Below are positions 38,426 to 53,522 of a DNA stretch of 64,000 nucleotides, piece after piece (the stretch's first letter is position 1; every line of letters begins with the position of its first letter). Source of the stretch: Impatiens glandulifera. Its lineage: Eukaryota; Streptophyta; Magnoliopsida; Ericales; Balsaminaceae. The stretch is taken from positions 85,360,846 to 85,424,845 of the forward strand of contig NC_061862.1 in NCBI RefSeq assembly GCF_907164915.1, given 5' to 3'. Below the pieces are notes generated by a model. That model saw only the letters and a program-made list of their open reading frames with translations, searched no databases and had not been told where the DNA came from. Both the position numbers and the translations under genes were made by a program.

Positions 38426-39314
38426 AAAAAAAAGTTCAACTAATTGTAGAAGATTTTAATTTATTTAAAAAATATACAAAATATTAAGTAAGGTGATTAA
38501 TGAGAAAATGGATGCAAAACATGTTTCACCCTAAAATTATAATTTAAGTTTAAAAAGTTATTTGAATAGTCATGAAATTATTTAAATAATCTAAATGATA
38601 TAGATTTTAAAAAAGTGAATTTTTTAAAATAAAATACACTTAGTGATATGATATTAATAGATTAAAGATGAAGTGATACTAATATACTATAATGAAGTGG
38701 TTTGTTTCTGGGTATTGTTAGTATATTTTTCTCACTTAGGCTTAGAGGATGGTTCTCCTTTCTCGCGTAAAAGCGAAGTGATCAGAATTTGAACACACCG
38801 TGTTTTACTGGGAAGGATCTAACCATGGGAACGAATCTACAAAGCTATCACCTTCTTTGGCCAGATCTTCCAATCTTTTCACAATTACAGTTCACTGCGT
38901 CCTTTACTAAAGAAAGTAAAGGGACTTGAAAGCAATGTTTTGGAGTTTTCGCCCCAACCTAAGTTAGGAGGCACTGAAGTGATATCACCCCAACCTAAGT
39001 TAGGAGGCACTGAAGTGATATCATTATCGACAATGTTTAGAAATCAAAATATGGACTGTTTTATAAATGTGTGTAATAATTTATATATAATTGTTTTGAT
39101 TGATAAATAAAATGATGATATCTGATTTTTTTTTTCAAATTATTTGAAAAATACCAACCCAACAAGAGTCAAGGCTTTGTGAGGCTCCTTCCAATTTTGT
39201 TTCCTTCATTTTAGTAAATATAAATTAGTACTGAAAAAAGCACAATAATGTATTTTGTTCTTATTACAATAATGTATTTATTCAAAGATAATGAACAAGT
39301 TAACTAAGAAACTT
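38426..39314. other. Intergenic sequence with a perfect 36-bp tandem duplication
   Basis: Two perfect 36-bp units (starting CCCCAACCTAAGTTAGGAGG) stand at 38952-38987 and 38988-39023. The surrounding 38720-39040 is less AT-rich than its neighbours but has no coding frame that I recognise. The part nearest 39315 is probably the 3' UTR of the minus-strand Rossmann gene. Confidence 0.6.
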
Positions 39315-40390
39315 TTAGTGCTGCTTGATTGAGCCAAACAATTGATGGAATGGCTTGTTAGGAGCATCGGTTCGAGCAACAATCTCGACAACCTTATAAG
39401 AAGATTCAGGAAGAATCAACGCCTCAACAGCAACTTCAGCAACCTGATCCCTAGATATACTGCCCGTAAAAAGAGTATCCTCGGGTTCCATAACTATGTT
39501 CCCAACTGGTGGGTCGTTCTTCAATCCACCCGGCCTAACAATCGTGTAATTGATACCAGACTTCCTTATATACTTCTCGGCTTGAAGCTTAGCCACCAAT
39601 GTTAATCCAAATACATTCAGAAATATGTAAGCTGGATTCAACACTTGACCCATTGCAGCTCCATTGACTAATATAGAACTTATAAGAATGAATCTCTTTA
39701 TACCCTGTTTACCACATGCATCTACCAAGTTTACTGTCCCAAAATTGTCAACCTAAAGATTAAAAAAAGTATGATCATATATATCATTTGAAAGATCAAA
39801 TTAAACTATCTAATTAACTAACTAATAACTAACCCTCCATGGAGCTGACAAATCGAAGGAAGGGCGAAAACCAGTTGCGCATATGACAGCATCTGAATCA
39901 TTACCAATTGCTTCAGCTAACTTTGTTGATCCATCTGTTACATCCGCTTTCACCTGATTACATAGATTTATAATTAAGAACAGACTAACTACAGAGTGTG
40001 ATTGTACTAGTGAAGATATTATTACTGACGAATTCAATGAAATCGGATTGAGGAAATGTGGTTTTGGCTTTTTCAATGTTGCGAACGCCGGCTTTGACGT
40101 TGAAACCCTTTGCCAGGAGCTGCTGTACTATTCGCTTTCCGGTCTCTCCGGTCGCACCTGCAACGAAGATTTTCTTCTTTTCGGATCCAGTGGATTGAGC
40201 CTGGTCGCTAATTTGGCTCTATAAACAAACACAGATATTTTAGATAATTGAGAAACCAAAGGAGGGTAAATGAGGATTGAAGAAGAGAAAGTACCATTTT
40301 TGTTGTAGCTTTGATGATGGTGAAAGAAGGGTTGTGGCGAGGATAGAGAGAGGTCGTGGTGGTTCTAAGAAGAAGCAGGGGAGAAGCCAT
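39315..40390 (-). CDS. Plastid NAD(P)-binding Rossmann-fold protein (At2g34460-like, atypical SDR)
   Basis: Matches the plant chloroplast family typified by Arabidopsis At2g34460, related to the Rossmann part of TIC62; a specific substrate is not established. CDS is complement(join(39315..39752, 39834..39953, 40030..40218, 40295..40390)), all GT-AG and phase 0, giving 280 aa, the family length. The first ~32 residues (MASPLLLLRTTTTSLYPRHN) look like a transit peptide. The dinucleotide-binding loop is KIFVAGATGETGKRIV; then come DAVICATGF, NLVDACGKQGIKRFILISSI, AEKYIRKSGINYTIVRPGGL and a C-terminal DQVAEVAVEAL. The catalytic YxxxK of classical SDRs is not evident, as usual for this atypical group. 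A foldback element starts about 155 bp upstream of the start codon. Confidence 0.93.
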
Positions 40391-40544
40391 GGCTATGGCG
40401 GTGCTTCTCTGGACATATAGCTACTGCTCGTTGGGTTCTTCAACGCCACAAGTTTATTTCTTTATTATTATTAAATCAGAATTATTTATAGAAATATAAT
40501 TTTTAAATATAAAAATATATATTCCATAAAAGCGGTTATATCGA

Positions 40545-41013
40545 TAAATTTGACGAAATGACCCTAAAAAGTTGAGTAGATATGCTTGTGACCGCGCATA
40601 ATTTTAAACGCGTTGTTGATCACTTTATATTTTTTTAACAAAATTGTCCCTGTCGAGAAACGCAACCGTCGGTTGCGTCTCGCAACCGGATGTCATGTGA
40701 AAAGTCAATAATCGGATTGCCGGTTGCGTCTTGCGGTTGCGTCTCGCGAATGTCGGTTGCGTCTCGTGAATGTATCTCGCGAATGCCGGTTGCGTCTCGC
40801 GAATCCATCTCGCGATTGCCGGTTGCGTCTCACGAATGCCGGTTGCTTCTCGCAACCGGGGTGCGTCTCGCGATTATGGACTTTTCACATGGTATCCGAC
40901 GGTTGCGTCTCACGACATTGACAATTTCATCATAAAAATATAAAGTGATCACCAACACATTTAAAATTATGTGCTGATCACCGGCTCATGAAGGTCATCT
41001 CATCAAATTTCCT
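40545..41013. mobile_element. Foldback DNA element with GC-rich minisatellite core
   Basis: Left arm (about 40545-40715) and right arm (about 40860-41013) are inverted copies sharing AAATTTGA, CATAATTTTAAA, TGATCACTTTATATTTTT, CGCAACCGTCGG and CATGTGAAAAGTC. The core is a variable array of a ~20-bp unit (GGTTGCGTCTCGCGAATGCC), far richer in GC than its surroundings. Outer ends and a possible imperfect 9-bp duplication suggest a MULE-like MITE. It lies in the promoter of the minus-strand Rossmann gene. Confidence 0.75.
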
Positions 41014-41213
41014 GTAATATATATCTTATGTTTTTTTATTTATCATAGGAATTTGACATGAATTTTTTTTATTATTTACTTAATCTCATTTTAATTCATA
41101 ATTTTTTTTTTCAAGTTAAAACAATTAGGTGTTGTTAAATATTTTAAACTACAATGAAAAATATAAATTAAATAAGAAATTCGTTAAATGAGGTTAAATA
41201 TACTTAGAATTAA
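41014..41213. other. Short AT-rich gap between two mobile elements
   Basis: Only about 200 bp, with poly(T) runs. Nothing recognised. Confidence 0.5.
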
Positions 41214-41464
41214 GCCTTGTTTGGTATAGATTTTTAAAAAATTCATACAAAATCAAATATCACTTCACCCATCACATCATTCAAATCATTAACCAAAATA
41301 CTAAAACATCCTGTATTTTAAATTATTATTTTTTATTTTATTTATATATATATATCAATACCCTTAAGTCTTTTTATAAAAAATAATTATTACCTCCTCA
41401 AAATCATCACCAATCATTATTTTTTTCTCGCTCTAAATTTTTAAAATAATCCCAAACTGAACCA
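41214..41464. mobile_element. GGCCTTGTT-family Tourist-like MITE, inverted copy
   Basis: Begins TAA|GCCTTGTTTGGT. Its interior is the reverse complement of the core of 18341-18604 (CCAAAATACTAAAACATCC, ATCAATACCCTTAAGTC, TCCTCAAAATCATCACC). It ends near CCCAAACTGAACC. The right target site is not clear. Confidence 0.65.
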
Positions 41465-41994
41465 AATATTTGAAGACAAATCACATCAACTAAACAATAC
41501 CCCATCATATCAAACAAATTATAAAAACAAGACACCTTTTAACATGTAAATATTTTTGGACACATGTAAATGAAATTATATATTGTTTTTGACCTAATGA
41601 TATCAATTTTAAAACTTACTATCTATTTTTATTCCAAATTATGTTAAGAAAAATGATTGGATTAAATGATTACTTAATCAATATAATTTTGAAAAAAAAC
41701 AATAATATAATTGAACTTAATTGTGAGAGTACAATATTAAAAATATATGATATATGAAACAAACAATCATGTAAAGCTAGCTTAAATTAAACAAATTGTC
41801 ACTTAGTAAAAGATAATAAAAATGTAGTAGTTATAGTTGTTCTTGAGTTCCATCATAAGATAAAGACTGCAATTAATTAATAGTAGTGTTTTAAGTAAGT
41901 TTAGCCTAGAACAACATAATAATAATAATAATTCAAACAAACACACAAACATTGTAGAGTGGCCTTCTGTCCTGCCTTGTCTTGTTTCTGTCTC
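41465..41994. other. Intergenic sequence downstream of MCM3
   Basis: AT-rich. About 41870-41994 is probably the MCM3 3' UTR. No other feature. Confidence 0.45.
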
Positions 41995-46253
<4,259 letters not shown>

Positions 46254-46404
46254 TTCTTCTTCTTCTTCTTCTACTTCAAATGCCTCCTACAAGCGCTTCG
46301 AACAGTTCCTGTATGGATTCTAGAGAGAGAAAGATAATGAAATCAACAGTCACAGAAATACGAAGTGAAAGAGAACTCGGTTTTTTCAGGAACTAGGGCA
46401 TGGA

Positions 46405-46414
46405 TTTTGGCGGG
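46405..46414 (+). promoter_or_regulatory. E2F-like site upstream of MCM3
   Basis: TTTTGGCGGG fits the plant E2F consensus TTTSSCGS. It lies about 150 bp upstream of the MCM3 start codon. MCM genes are established E2F/RBR targets at G1/S. Confidence 0.7.
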
Positions 46415-46442
46415 AGGATATGAGATCTATTCTTCAATTTTA

Positions 46443-46450
46443 GCGGGAAA
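46443..46450 (-). promoter_or_regulatory. Second E2F-like site upstream of MCM3
   Basis: GCGGGAAA, which reads TTTCCCGC on the gene strand, is a perfect canonical E2F site. It lies about 190 bp upstream of the start codon and 28 bp beyond the first site. The pair supports cell-cycle-regulated transcription. Confidence 0.8.
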
Positions 46451-46454
46451 ATTG

Positions 46455-46927
46455 TATGGGGTTATGATGAGGACGCGGCGTCGTGCTACGATCTGCTAAT
46501 TCGCATTGTTGTTTATTTTAATGGACTGGGCTTTTGATCATAATCCAGCCCATTTACAATCCTATCCGGCCTACTCTAACATAAACAATTATTAAAAAAA
46601 TATAAAATACATAATTTTAAGCATATGTAAATTAGTAAAATGATAGAAGTTTACTGTATTAATTATATTTTAATTAAATATAAAAATAAAAATAAATAAA
46701 ACATTAAAAGAAGAAAGTTATAGTTACAAAATAAATTACATTTATTTATTAGTTAAATCAAAAATAAATAAATATAAATTCACCTTATTTCTGTAAAATA
46801 ATAAATAAAATCACCTCACAAATAAAATAGACATAATAAACTGCTCTACCAAGTCATTGGACAATATTAAAACCCTGTAACAAATCATCTTTGCAAATAA
46901 TAACTCTATATTTATAACTCACATAAA
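46455..46927. other. Intergenic sequence beyond the MCM3 promoter
   Basis: AT-rich, with no gene or bounded repeat recognised. Confidence 0.45.
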
Positions 46928-47353
46928 TTGACCTAAATATTAAATAATTATGATTTATTTTATCGCAACATGAGTCCAGGCCTAAGTCACGCTCAAAACT
47001 CATTTTGTTTAGCATAACTCTAACGATCTCTACATTGACACATATCTAGTATGTCAAATTAAAATTTAATAGATAACGGTCTCCATTTCTTATAAAAGCT
47101 CCTATGAGATTTGTTAGAGATATAATGATCTAGATGAATTTGACCGTAGATAGGATCTCTATGATCAGAAGTATCTTTGTGCCTCTTTACAGGGAGACTG
47201 ATGTGATTGTTTTTTCGTCACATCAGTCTTCTCTATGAGAGGGCACATAGACCATTTTAGTCACAGAGAATCCTATCTAGTTTGATTGGAGTCTGGACCT
47301 AGCCTTGCGGTGCGATAAAATAAATCACAAATGTTTGATATTTGGGTCAACTA
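46928..47353. repeat. Foldback element with an inner long hairpin
   Basis: Outer arms share GATTTATTTTATCGCA and flanking TGACC(T/C)AAATAT in inverted orientation (46930-46985 and 47300-47353). An inner hairpin around 47215 has a perfect stem, ACTGATGTGA / TCACATCAGT. It extends outward through GTGCCTCTTTACAGGGAG against its near-inverse, and further through TAGATAGGATCTCT against AGAGAATCCTATCTA. There is no coding capacity. The element class is not determined because no target duplication was found. Confidence 0.7.
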
Positions 47354-47696
47354 GGCTCAATTATGTTATTTATAAATATATGGTATTAGTTATGATTTAT
47401 TATACACAGAATACTTGTCATTATTATTCTCTTTCTATCCAATTTTAATTTTCTCTTGACAATATAGTGAAAATTTGTCTTTTTTTCCGTGATTTCTCAT
47501 TTTTGGTTTCCAATAAATCTGGTGATATTTACGTGTTTTCATTTTTAATACTCACATTTTTTTATCTTGATTAGTCTAACATCTATATCTTTTATTTAAC
47601 AATTGATATGAGAGCTTTGAACTTTTTGCTTATTAGACTATATATATTATTGAAGATATCAAGTAATAAATACGATATTTATTTTATTAGTTCGCA

Positions 47697-49100
47697 ACAC
47701 TAGATTTTTTTAATGGTAGGTAAGGATGCAAGTTTTAGTCGCTCAGATTGATTTGAGCGAAACTTTATTAGGGTTTAATAAAATGCTCAGTTTGTGAAAA
47801 GTAAAAAAGAAAAAATTGCAAGGATATGTATCATATACATCTCCATCTATCGAATAATATTTTACAAAGTGTTTTGAAAAAAATGAGAGTTGTTGGTTTA
47901 GAGCATCTCCAACGGGCACGTAAATCCCATTATGCGTGCCCTTTTTCACTCCAACCGGACACCATTCGCAAACTCAAAATGTGTTTGGACGTCTCTCTCC
48001 TCCAGCCAACGCATGTTTGCATTGGCACTATTCATTCCCACATTTTGGCCATTTTTTCAAAATGGCCCTCAATCTATTTTTTTTAGTTCTTTTATATATA
48101 GCTTTATATATCTATAATCAAAATTAAGCTTTAAACTTTTTTTTCTTTTTAAGATAAAAGTTATAAGATTTTTAAATGTATAGTTAAATCATTAAATTAT
48201 ATTATATTTAAAATTTTATCTAATTTATTTATATTTTATAATTTATTTTATAGTTACGAATAAACATATAAATTTATTGTTTTTATTAATAATGTTTGTT
48301 TTTTTAAATGTATTATTTAATTATTTTTGTTATGTATGAATTATTGATATATAATTAATTTTATTAAATGAATAAGAAAAGATTGAGGTTAAGTATGTGA
48401 AGTTGATAAATATATAAATAATATTAATAAGGTTAAAAAGTTAGTGTAAAAAAGGAATATTTTAAGAATATTCTTTTGGGTTTGAAAATGGGTTTTTGGG
48501 TTGGAGATGAATTACTGTTTGATGTGACGTTTACTGCATTTTAGGTTTGAGAATGCGTTTGTGGGTTGGAAATGGTCTTATGACTGGAGTTAAAAAGTTA
48601 TGTATACCAAAAAGTCTTACTAGAAAGATGCAATTGAAACAATAATTATATTTTCATTGCATGCTATAAGATACTCCTTTACAAGAGTATTTAACGGCAT
48701 TTAAAGAAAATTATTGGTAATTTGGAGGTCTTGGAAGTCAAGTATGATGATGAAGATTTTGTTTGATTCTACTGTGTCTGTTACCTCCGCATATATCATG
48801 TTTCATGATACTTTATTTAGTCGTGATATTGTCACAACTCATAACGTTTATGATGCATTATTCTCTAAAGAGAAAAAATGAAACATCTTGTTAGTTATTA
48901 TGATGGTCCGACAAAGTGCTTTATTGTTGAAGGGAAAATGTTTCAAAATGTTATCAAACAAATAGATCAACTTCAAGAAAATCTTAAAAGATTTTTAATT
49001 ATTGCAAAAAAAAAAAAAGGAGGCCACATAAAATTTGAGTGTTAAAACTACAAAATAAATTTAAGAAATAGGATAATGGTATTCTGACTAAAAAATAAAC
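47697..49100 (+). pseudogene. Copia gag remnant, left arm
   Basis: Plus-strand fragments resembling copia gag: an N-terminal FDKM-like stretch, IHLHLSNNILQSVLKK (47838-47885), then, beyond a MITE insertion, segments with LEVLEVKYDDEDF and YDALFSKEK, ending in a zinc-knuckle relic (GGHIKFEC, ~49020). Stops and frame changes are frequent. No protease or pol follows. Confidence 0.75.
47901..48577. mobile_element. Tourist-like MITE, copy 2 of the TCTCCAAC family, nested in the gag palindrome
   Basis: Begins GAGCATCTCCAAC, ends GTTGGAAATGGTC, and is flanked by perfect TTA duplications (47898-47900, 48578-48580). Its 3' half (TTGGGTTGGAGATGAATTA, CTGTTTGATGTGACGTTTAC) is nearly identical to that of 7720-8370. 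It interrupts the left gag arm. The right arm (about 49655-49690) keeps the uninterrupted site, GATGTTGGGTTATGTATTAC on the minus strand. Confidence 0.9.
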
Positions 49101-49154
49101 AAAAAAATTCAGTGAAACCAGAATCCTAAATCGAAGACAGTGAACATCTTGATT

Positions 49155-49870
49155 AATATTGGTTTCGCCGAAATTTTCTACATACTTTTTAGTTAGAATA
49201 TCATCATTTTTCTTAACTTTATTGTGTAGCTTTCAACACTCTTATTTTATGTGACCTCCTTTTTCGTAATAATTGTAAGTCTTCCGATGTTTTTTTCTTG
49301 AATTTAATTTATTTGTCTAATAATCTTTTGAAACTCTTTATTGGGTTCTCCCTTCAAAATAAGGCCATCTACTAGTCTATTAGAATGACTAGCAAGATGT
49401 TTCGTCTTCTTATTAAAAATAATGCACCATAAACATCATTAGTTGTGACAATATCACAAAACGTGATATACGATAGGGCAACAAACACAATAGAATCAAA
49501 CTAAATCTTCATCATCATATTTGACTTCCAATGCCTCCAAATTAGCAATAGTTCTCTTAAATGTCGATAAATGATTTTGTAAAGACGTACTTTTTAGCAT
49601 ACAATGAAAATATAATATTGTTTCAGATCCAATTTACTAGTAAGACTTTTCGTAATACATAACCCAACATCATGTGTCTCCTTCGTAACATCCTATAGAA
49701 TATTATTCGACAAATTAAGATGTAAATGAGACATAACTTTGCGCGATCCTCCTTTATTTCTCTTTTACTCTCCACGAATTAAGCATTTTGTAAAATTCTA
49801 ATAAAGTTTCGTCCAAATCCATCTTAACAAGTAGAGCTCGCATCTTTACCTTCTATAAAGAAAATCTAAT
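49155..49870 (-). pseudogene. Copia gag remnant, right arm
   Basis: The minus strand carries the same order of gag pieces as the left arm but without a MITE: MRALLVKMDLDETLLEFYKM-like start (~49850), the LEALEVKYDDEDL segment (~49530), and a zinc-knuckle relic GGHIK (~49255). It has several stops and indels. It converges tail to tail with the left arm. Confidence 0.75.
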
Positions 49871-50005
49871 GTTGTAATCTATTAAAAAAAATTACTGTAC
49901 TTTATACTTAACATTTTCGTAAACAAATATAGTCTCATAATAAAAAAAAAAGTGCATTAATGCTCTTAGCCTCGGTTTGTTAAGTAGTATAGCACTATAG
50001 ATATA

Positions 50006-52080
50006 CAGTAGACTCTCGATAAAATAATATTCTATAAAATTATAACTTCGATAAAGTAATAAATTTTTACAGTCTCAACTCAGGCCAAATAACTAAAGTA
50101 ATAATTTTGATAAATTTATTAAGTAATATAATTTTTTGGCGCATATAGGTCCCAACCGATATATAAATTAATAATATACTATTTTTTTTTAAATAATTTA
50201 GAGTGCCTTAATGAAATATGAGTTCATAATTGTCTGCTTTGTATGAAAATTTATATCCATTTGAATCGCATCCCTCACTTTTGCAAAGATTTATGAAGTT
50301 GTGGAGTGCTTCTATCATATTATAGGAGAAAATCACTAAGTTTTATTGCTGCTCTAATTGCTTCTTTATGAGAAATAGATTCCAAACACGACTATCATCC
50401 TCATTGTCATCATCTTGATTGTTTTCTCTAAGACCTTCAATGATTTCTTCATCAGTTAAAATCTCGGTCGTATCGTTTTCACCCGGATAATCCAAGAGTT
50501 GATCCACATTTATTGTGTTACGATATTGTAGCTCCTTTATTCTTGACCCTAATTCCCTGATGCCTTCTTCTTCTAAAAGTTGTGAAACCACATTTTTTAC
50601 CGAACGAAGTTTGCAATGTTGAAAGCAATTTGCAATTATGGTATTCTTAACATTGTTCATCCAAGCTAAGATAACAATGTTGATTGCATCTAGAACATTG
50701 ATCTTCTCTGGATTTGTTTCTCCAGCCTCAAAACCCTCTAAAGTATAACGATAAAATATGCGACAATAATGCATCTTAAATTCTCTTATAATTCCTGCAT
50801 CACATGGCTGAATTTTTGAAGTTGTATTAGGTGGTAAGAAGAACAATTCAACATTTTGTAACCCTTGAATTACCTTTGGATGGGAAGGACAATTGTCATT
50901 AATCAATAAAACTTTTCGTCCATCCATCTTTTTGTCGAACCATCGAGCATTTCTTCAAACAATACTCCAGTCATCCACGCTCGTTTATTGGCATGATATT
51001 GGCAATTTAAACTTTGTAAATTAACATTTTTGAAGCAACGTGGTTTTGCAAACTTACCGATGATCCATAATGACATTTTCTCTGACCCATTTTCATTGCA
51101 ACAAATGGCTATTGTCATTATTTCGTTATCCTTTTTACTTCCCTCAAGTTGTTTTGTAGCCAATGAATGATCAACTTGTAATAAATAAAAACAATCTAGT
51201 TTCATCCATGTTGAAAAAACATCTTTCATGACAAACAACCCTAGTTTCTCTTTTATTGTTGGTAAGTTGCTATCTACATCTCCCATATTGACAGACCCGC
51301 TTTCGCTAAAACACCTAAAGGACTTGATACCATGTCGTGATTTAAACCTCTCCACCCAACCAAGATAGTAATCAAACTCTGGACCATTATCACCATACAA
51401 TATTTTCATCTTGAATTAACTCTCATAATATATTTACCTGCTTTTGATGTTGAAGAATCAATTAATACAAAGCCTTTTCTAGATTTGAAAACTTTGCGAA
51501 TTTGTGTCGTTTGGCATCAGGTTTCCTCAAATCAGCCGAGAGATATTTCGATGACCGCTTAATTGTATTCGATATTGTCGCTTGACTAATCTAAATGTTA
51601 AATTTTTCAGAAACTCATCTTTGTAACTCTTTTTAAGACGAAGCTGAATTCTCGTTTTTATACTCGCACAATATTTTACACATTTCACATGTCATGGTTA
51701 TATGCTTCACCCTTTTGAGATGGAAAGCTGTTAGAGATTAATACAACAAAAAAGAAGAGAGTAGTATAAAATTGATTAGAGAAAAAGGAAGATAGAAGAG
51801 TAGTAGAAGATTGTGTATTGTATGTATGTACTTAAAAATGAATATTTTAAGATGAAAATTATCTCACAACATATGATATTACACCGTTTACAGTACATAT
51901 TAAATGACTTTGAGAATAAAAAATATTTTACAATTAATTCTATTTTAACAACTATATAGAATTTGAATTTGAAATTCAACCATAATAAATAAAATTATAT
52001 TTTATTATTATACCTGTAAAATAATAAATTATTACTTTATCGATTAAATAAATTCGATTAAATAATATTTTAATAATATA
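50006..52080 (-). mobile_element. Tigger/pogo-like Tc1/mariner element
   Basis: The left end CAGTAGACTCTCGATAAAAT follows a TA dinucleotide, as for Tc1/mariner insertion. The subterminal CGATAAAGTAATAA at about 50049 recurs inverted at about 52030 (TTATTACTTTATCG), so the right end is near 52080 but decayed. The single coding relic inside is a CENP-B/jerky-type transposase on the minus strand. Confidence 0.8.
50343..51640 (-). pseudogene. Tigger-like (CENP-B/jerky-type) transposase pseudogene
   Basis: In order on the minus strand: a helix-turn-helix piece ISQATISNTIKRSSKYLSAD (~51590-51530), stop codons, then WVERFKSRHGIKSFRCFSES, the first DDE block broken by frame changes near 51200-51215, DHSLATKQLEGSKKD, and the second catalytic block INDNCPSHPKVI (~50880) with FFLPPNTTSKIQPCDAGII. 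The two longest open parts (51409-50903 and 50927-50343) overlap in different frames near 50930, so at least one frameshift separates them. The acidic C-terminal tail remains. The protein cannot be produced intact. Confidence 0.9.
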
Positions 52081-52649
52081 ATATTTTTTTTTAGCTTCCC
52101 AACATTGTTATTATGAGTAAAATTGATTAAGGGTTTGATTTTATACTTCTATGACTACACTAACTTAAACGGTATAAATTTATACAGTTTAAAGTGTAAA
52201 ATTATAACTCAATTCACCTATTACAAAACTTTTAATAAATTTTATTCCATTATTACCCCCATATTTTTTTAATTATACTTATATTTCTCTTCTTATCCTT
52301 TCTATTCTTTGCTTCATATTTTTTTTATATTTTCTTTTCAATAAAAATAATATTATTTTATTTATAAATTGTGTTATATAATGGTGATAGTATTAATTAT
52401 TTATATAATTATAAAAGTTACATAAATAATTATATATAAAAATAATATAAATCATACAATAATAATATTTTTAAAAATATATTTATATGATAATTATATA
52501 TTAGTTTTTATTATTTTCAAAATAATTAATAATATAAACTAATCTAAAAAATATATTAATTTTAATATAATTAATAATACAAACTATATCTTAAAAAATA
52601 TATATTAATTTTAATATAATTAATAATACAAATTATTAATAATTGAAAT

Positions 52650-53298
52650 CAGTGTTCTAAACGGCGGTAGGCGGTGGCGGTGCGGTGAGTGACTGCCTAC
52701 TGCCTCGGGTGTCGGGTGTTAGGCGGTTGAATATAAATATAAATAAATTTAAATATAATAAAAATATTCTATAATTATCATTTTACTAAAAAAAAATCAA
52801 ATTAATATTCTCTAACATAGTAGTACTTAACAAAAAATAAGTATGTAAACATAATTAATCATCTAAATCATCAATGTATGCATCATCAGTTACATTCATA
52901 ATTCTCTTATCATCAGACTCAAAATCAACATTTTCTTCATATTCCTCATCTGATGTATCTAAACAAGTATATTGCACATAGATTCAAATAATGTAATAAG
53001 CTAATATATTGAAGAAGAGATAGACAAGCTGAAGAAGAGGTACGTAGATGATCGAAGAAGATGTAGATGATCATGCGAGGTGAGGATAATGAGATGAGAA
53101 ACAGAAAAGAAGAAGATAAATGAATTGGAATGTAAAGAGTCGTCTCAAAATTTAAATAAATAGTCGGAGATAAAAAGTTTTTTTTATTAAATTTATATAT
53201 ATTAATATTAGTAATTAATTAATTAAAAATAATAAATAATTAAATAATTTGACCGCGGAACGGTGTTGGCCTAGCGGCGGCCGCCATTTAGGACACTG
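52650..53298. mobile_element. hAT non-autonomous element with 8-bp target duplication
   Basis: 649 bp with ends CAGTGTTCTAAACGGC and, on the minus strand, CAGTGTCCTAAATGGC. The 8-bp flanks ATTGAAAT (52642-52649) and ATTAAAAT (53299-53306) differ at one position. The subterminal regions are GC-rich (GGCGG blocks) in an AT-rich setting. It retains a small transposase tail on the minus strand. Confidence 0.85.
52857..52985 (-). pseudogene. hAT transposase C-terminal tail relic
   Basis: A short open minus-strand frame encodes CLDTSDEEYEENVDFESDD, later VTDDAYIDDLDD and a stop. This resembles the acidic tail seen after the dimerisation domain in plant BED-type hAT transposases. The rest of the transposase is absent. 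It fits an internally deleted derivative. Confidence 0.5.
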
Positions 53299-53522
53299 AT
53301 TAAAATATTTTATATAAATAAGGGTAAAATAGTCTTTTACACTTTTTTATATCACCAACCAAACAAAAATAATAATAAAATTTATATAATTTATACTTAT
53401 TTTATATTCTCAATCAAACACTAATAACTTATACCGTTTATATTTTTTAATACCTCTTTACAATTTATCCTCATTTTAACTTATATGTATGTACATAACT
53501 AGTACCTTATACTAAACACTAC

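Larger units (their letters stand above)
47630..49950. repeat. Long palindrome of two converging copia gag fragments
   Basis: Left arm 47630-49125 (interrupted by a MITE at 47901-48577) and right arm 49155-49950 are inverted copies of about 790 bp, around a central spacer of about 30 bp. Each arm reads inward from a gag N-terminus to a zinc-knuckle relic. Shared landmarks include GCGAAACTTTATTAG / GACGAAACTTTATTAG, TCGAATAATATT, AAAAGTCTTACTAG, AAGTCAAGTATGATGATGAA (with one change) and GGAGG(C/T)CACATAAAAT. Many small differences show that the duplication is old. A degenerate initiator-Met primer-binding site (TGATATGAGAGC) lies at about 47604, left of the left arm. Confidence 0.85.
52130..53522. 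mobile_element. Tourist-like element split by a nested hAT element
   Basis: The right end, read on the minus strand from 53522, aligns with the first ~250 bp of the 16276 element (TATAAATTAT, GTTTGGTTGGT, AAAGACTATTT). The left end at 52130 follows TTA, and the right end is followed by TTT. The middle is occupied by a hAT element (52650-53298). No coding capacity of its own. Confidence 0.6.

Noticed and set aside
40625..40935. Open frames on both strands with repeated RETQPAFAR or VASRECR motifs
   Set aside because: They are translations of the 20-bp minisatellite in a foldback element, with no start context or homology.
52857..52985. Possible small acidic protein gene
   Set aside because: It is better explained as the tail of a deleted hAT transposase inside an 8-bp-flanked element.
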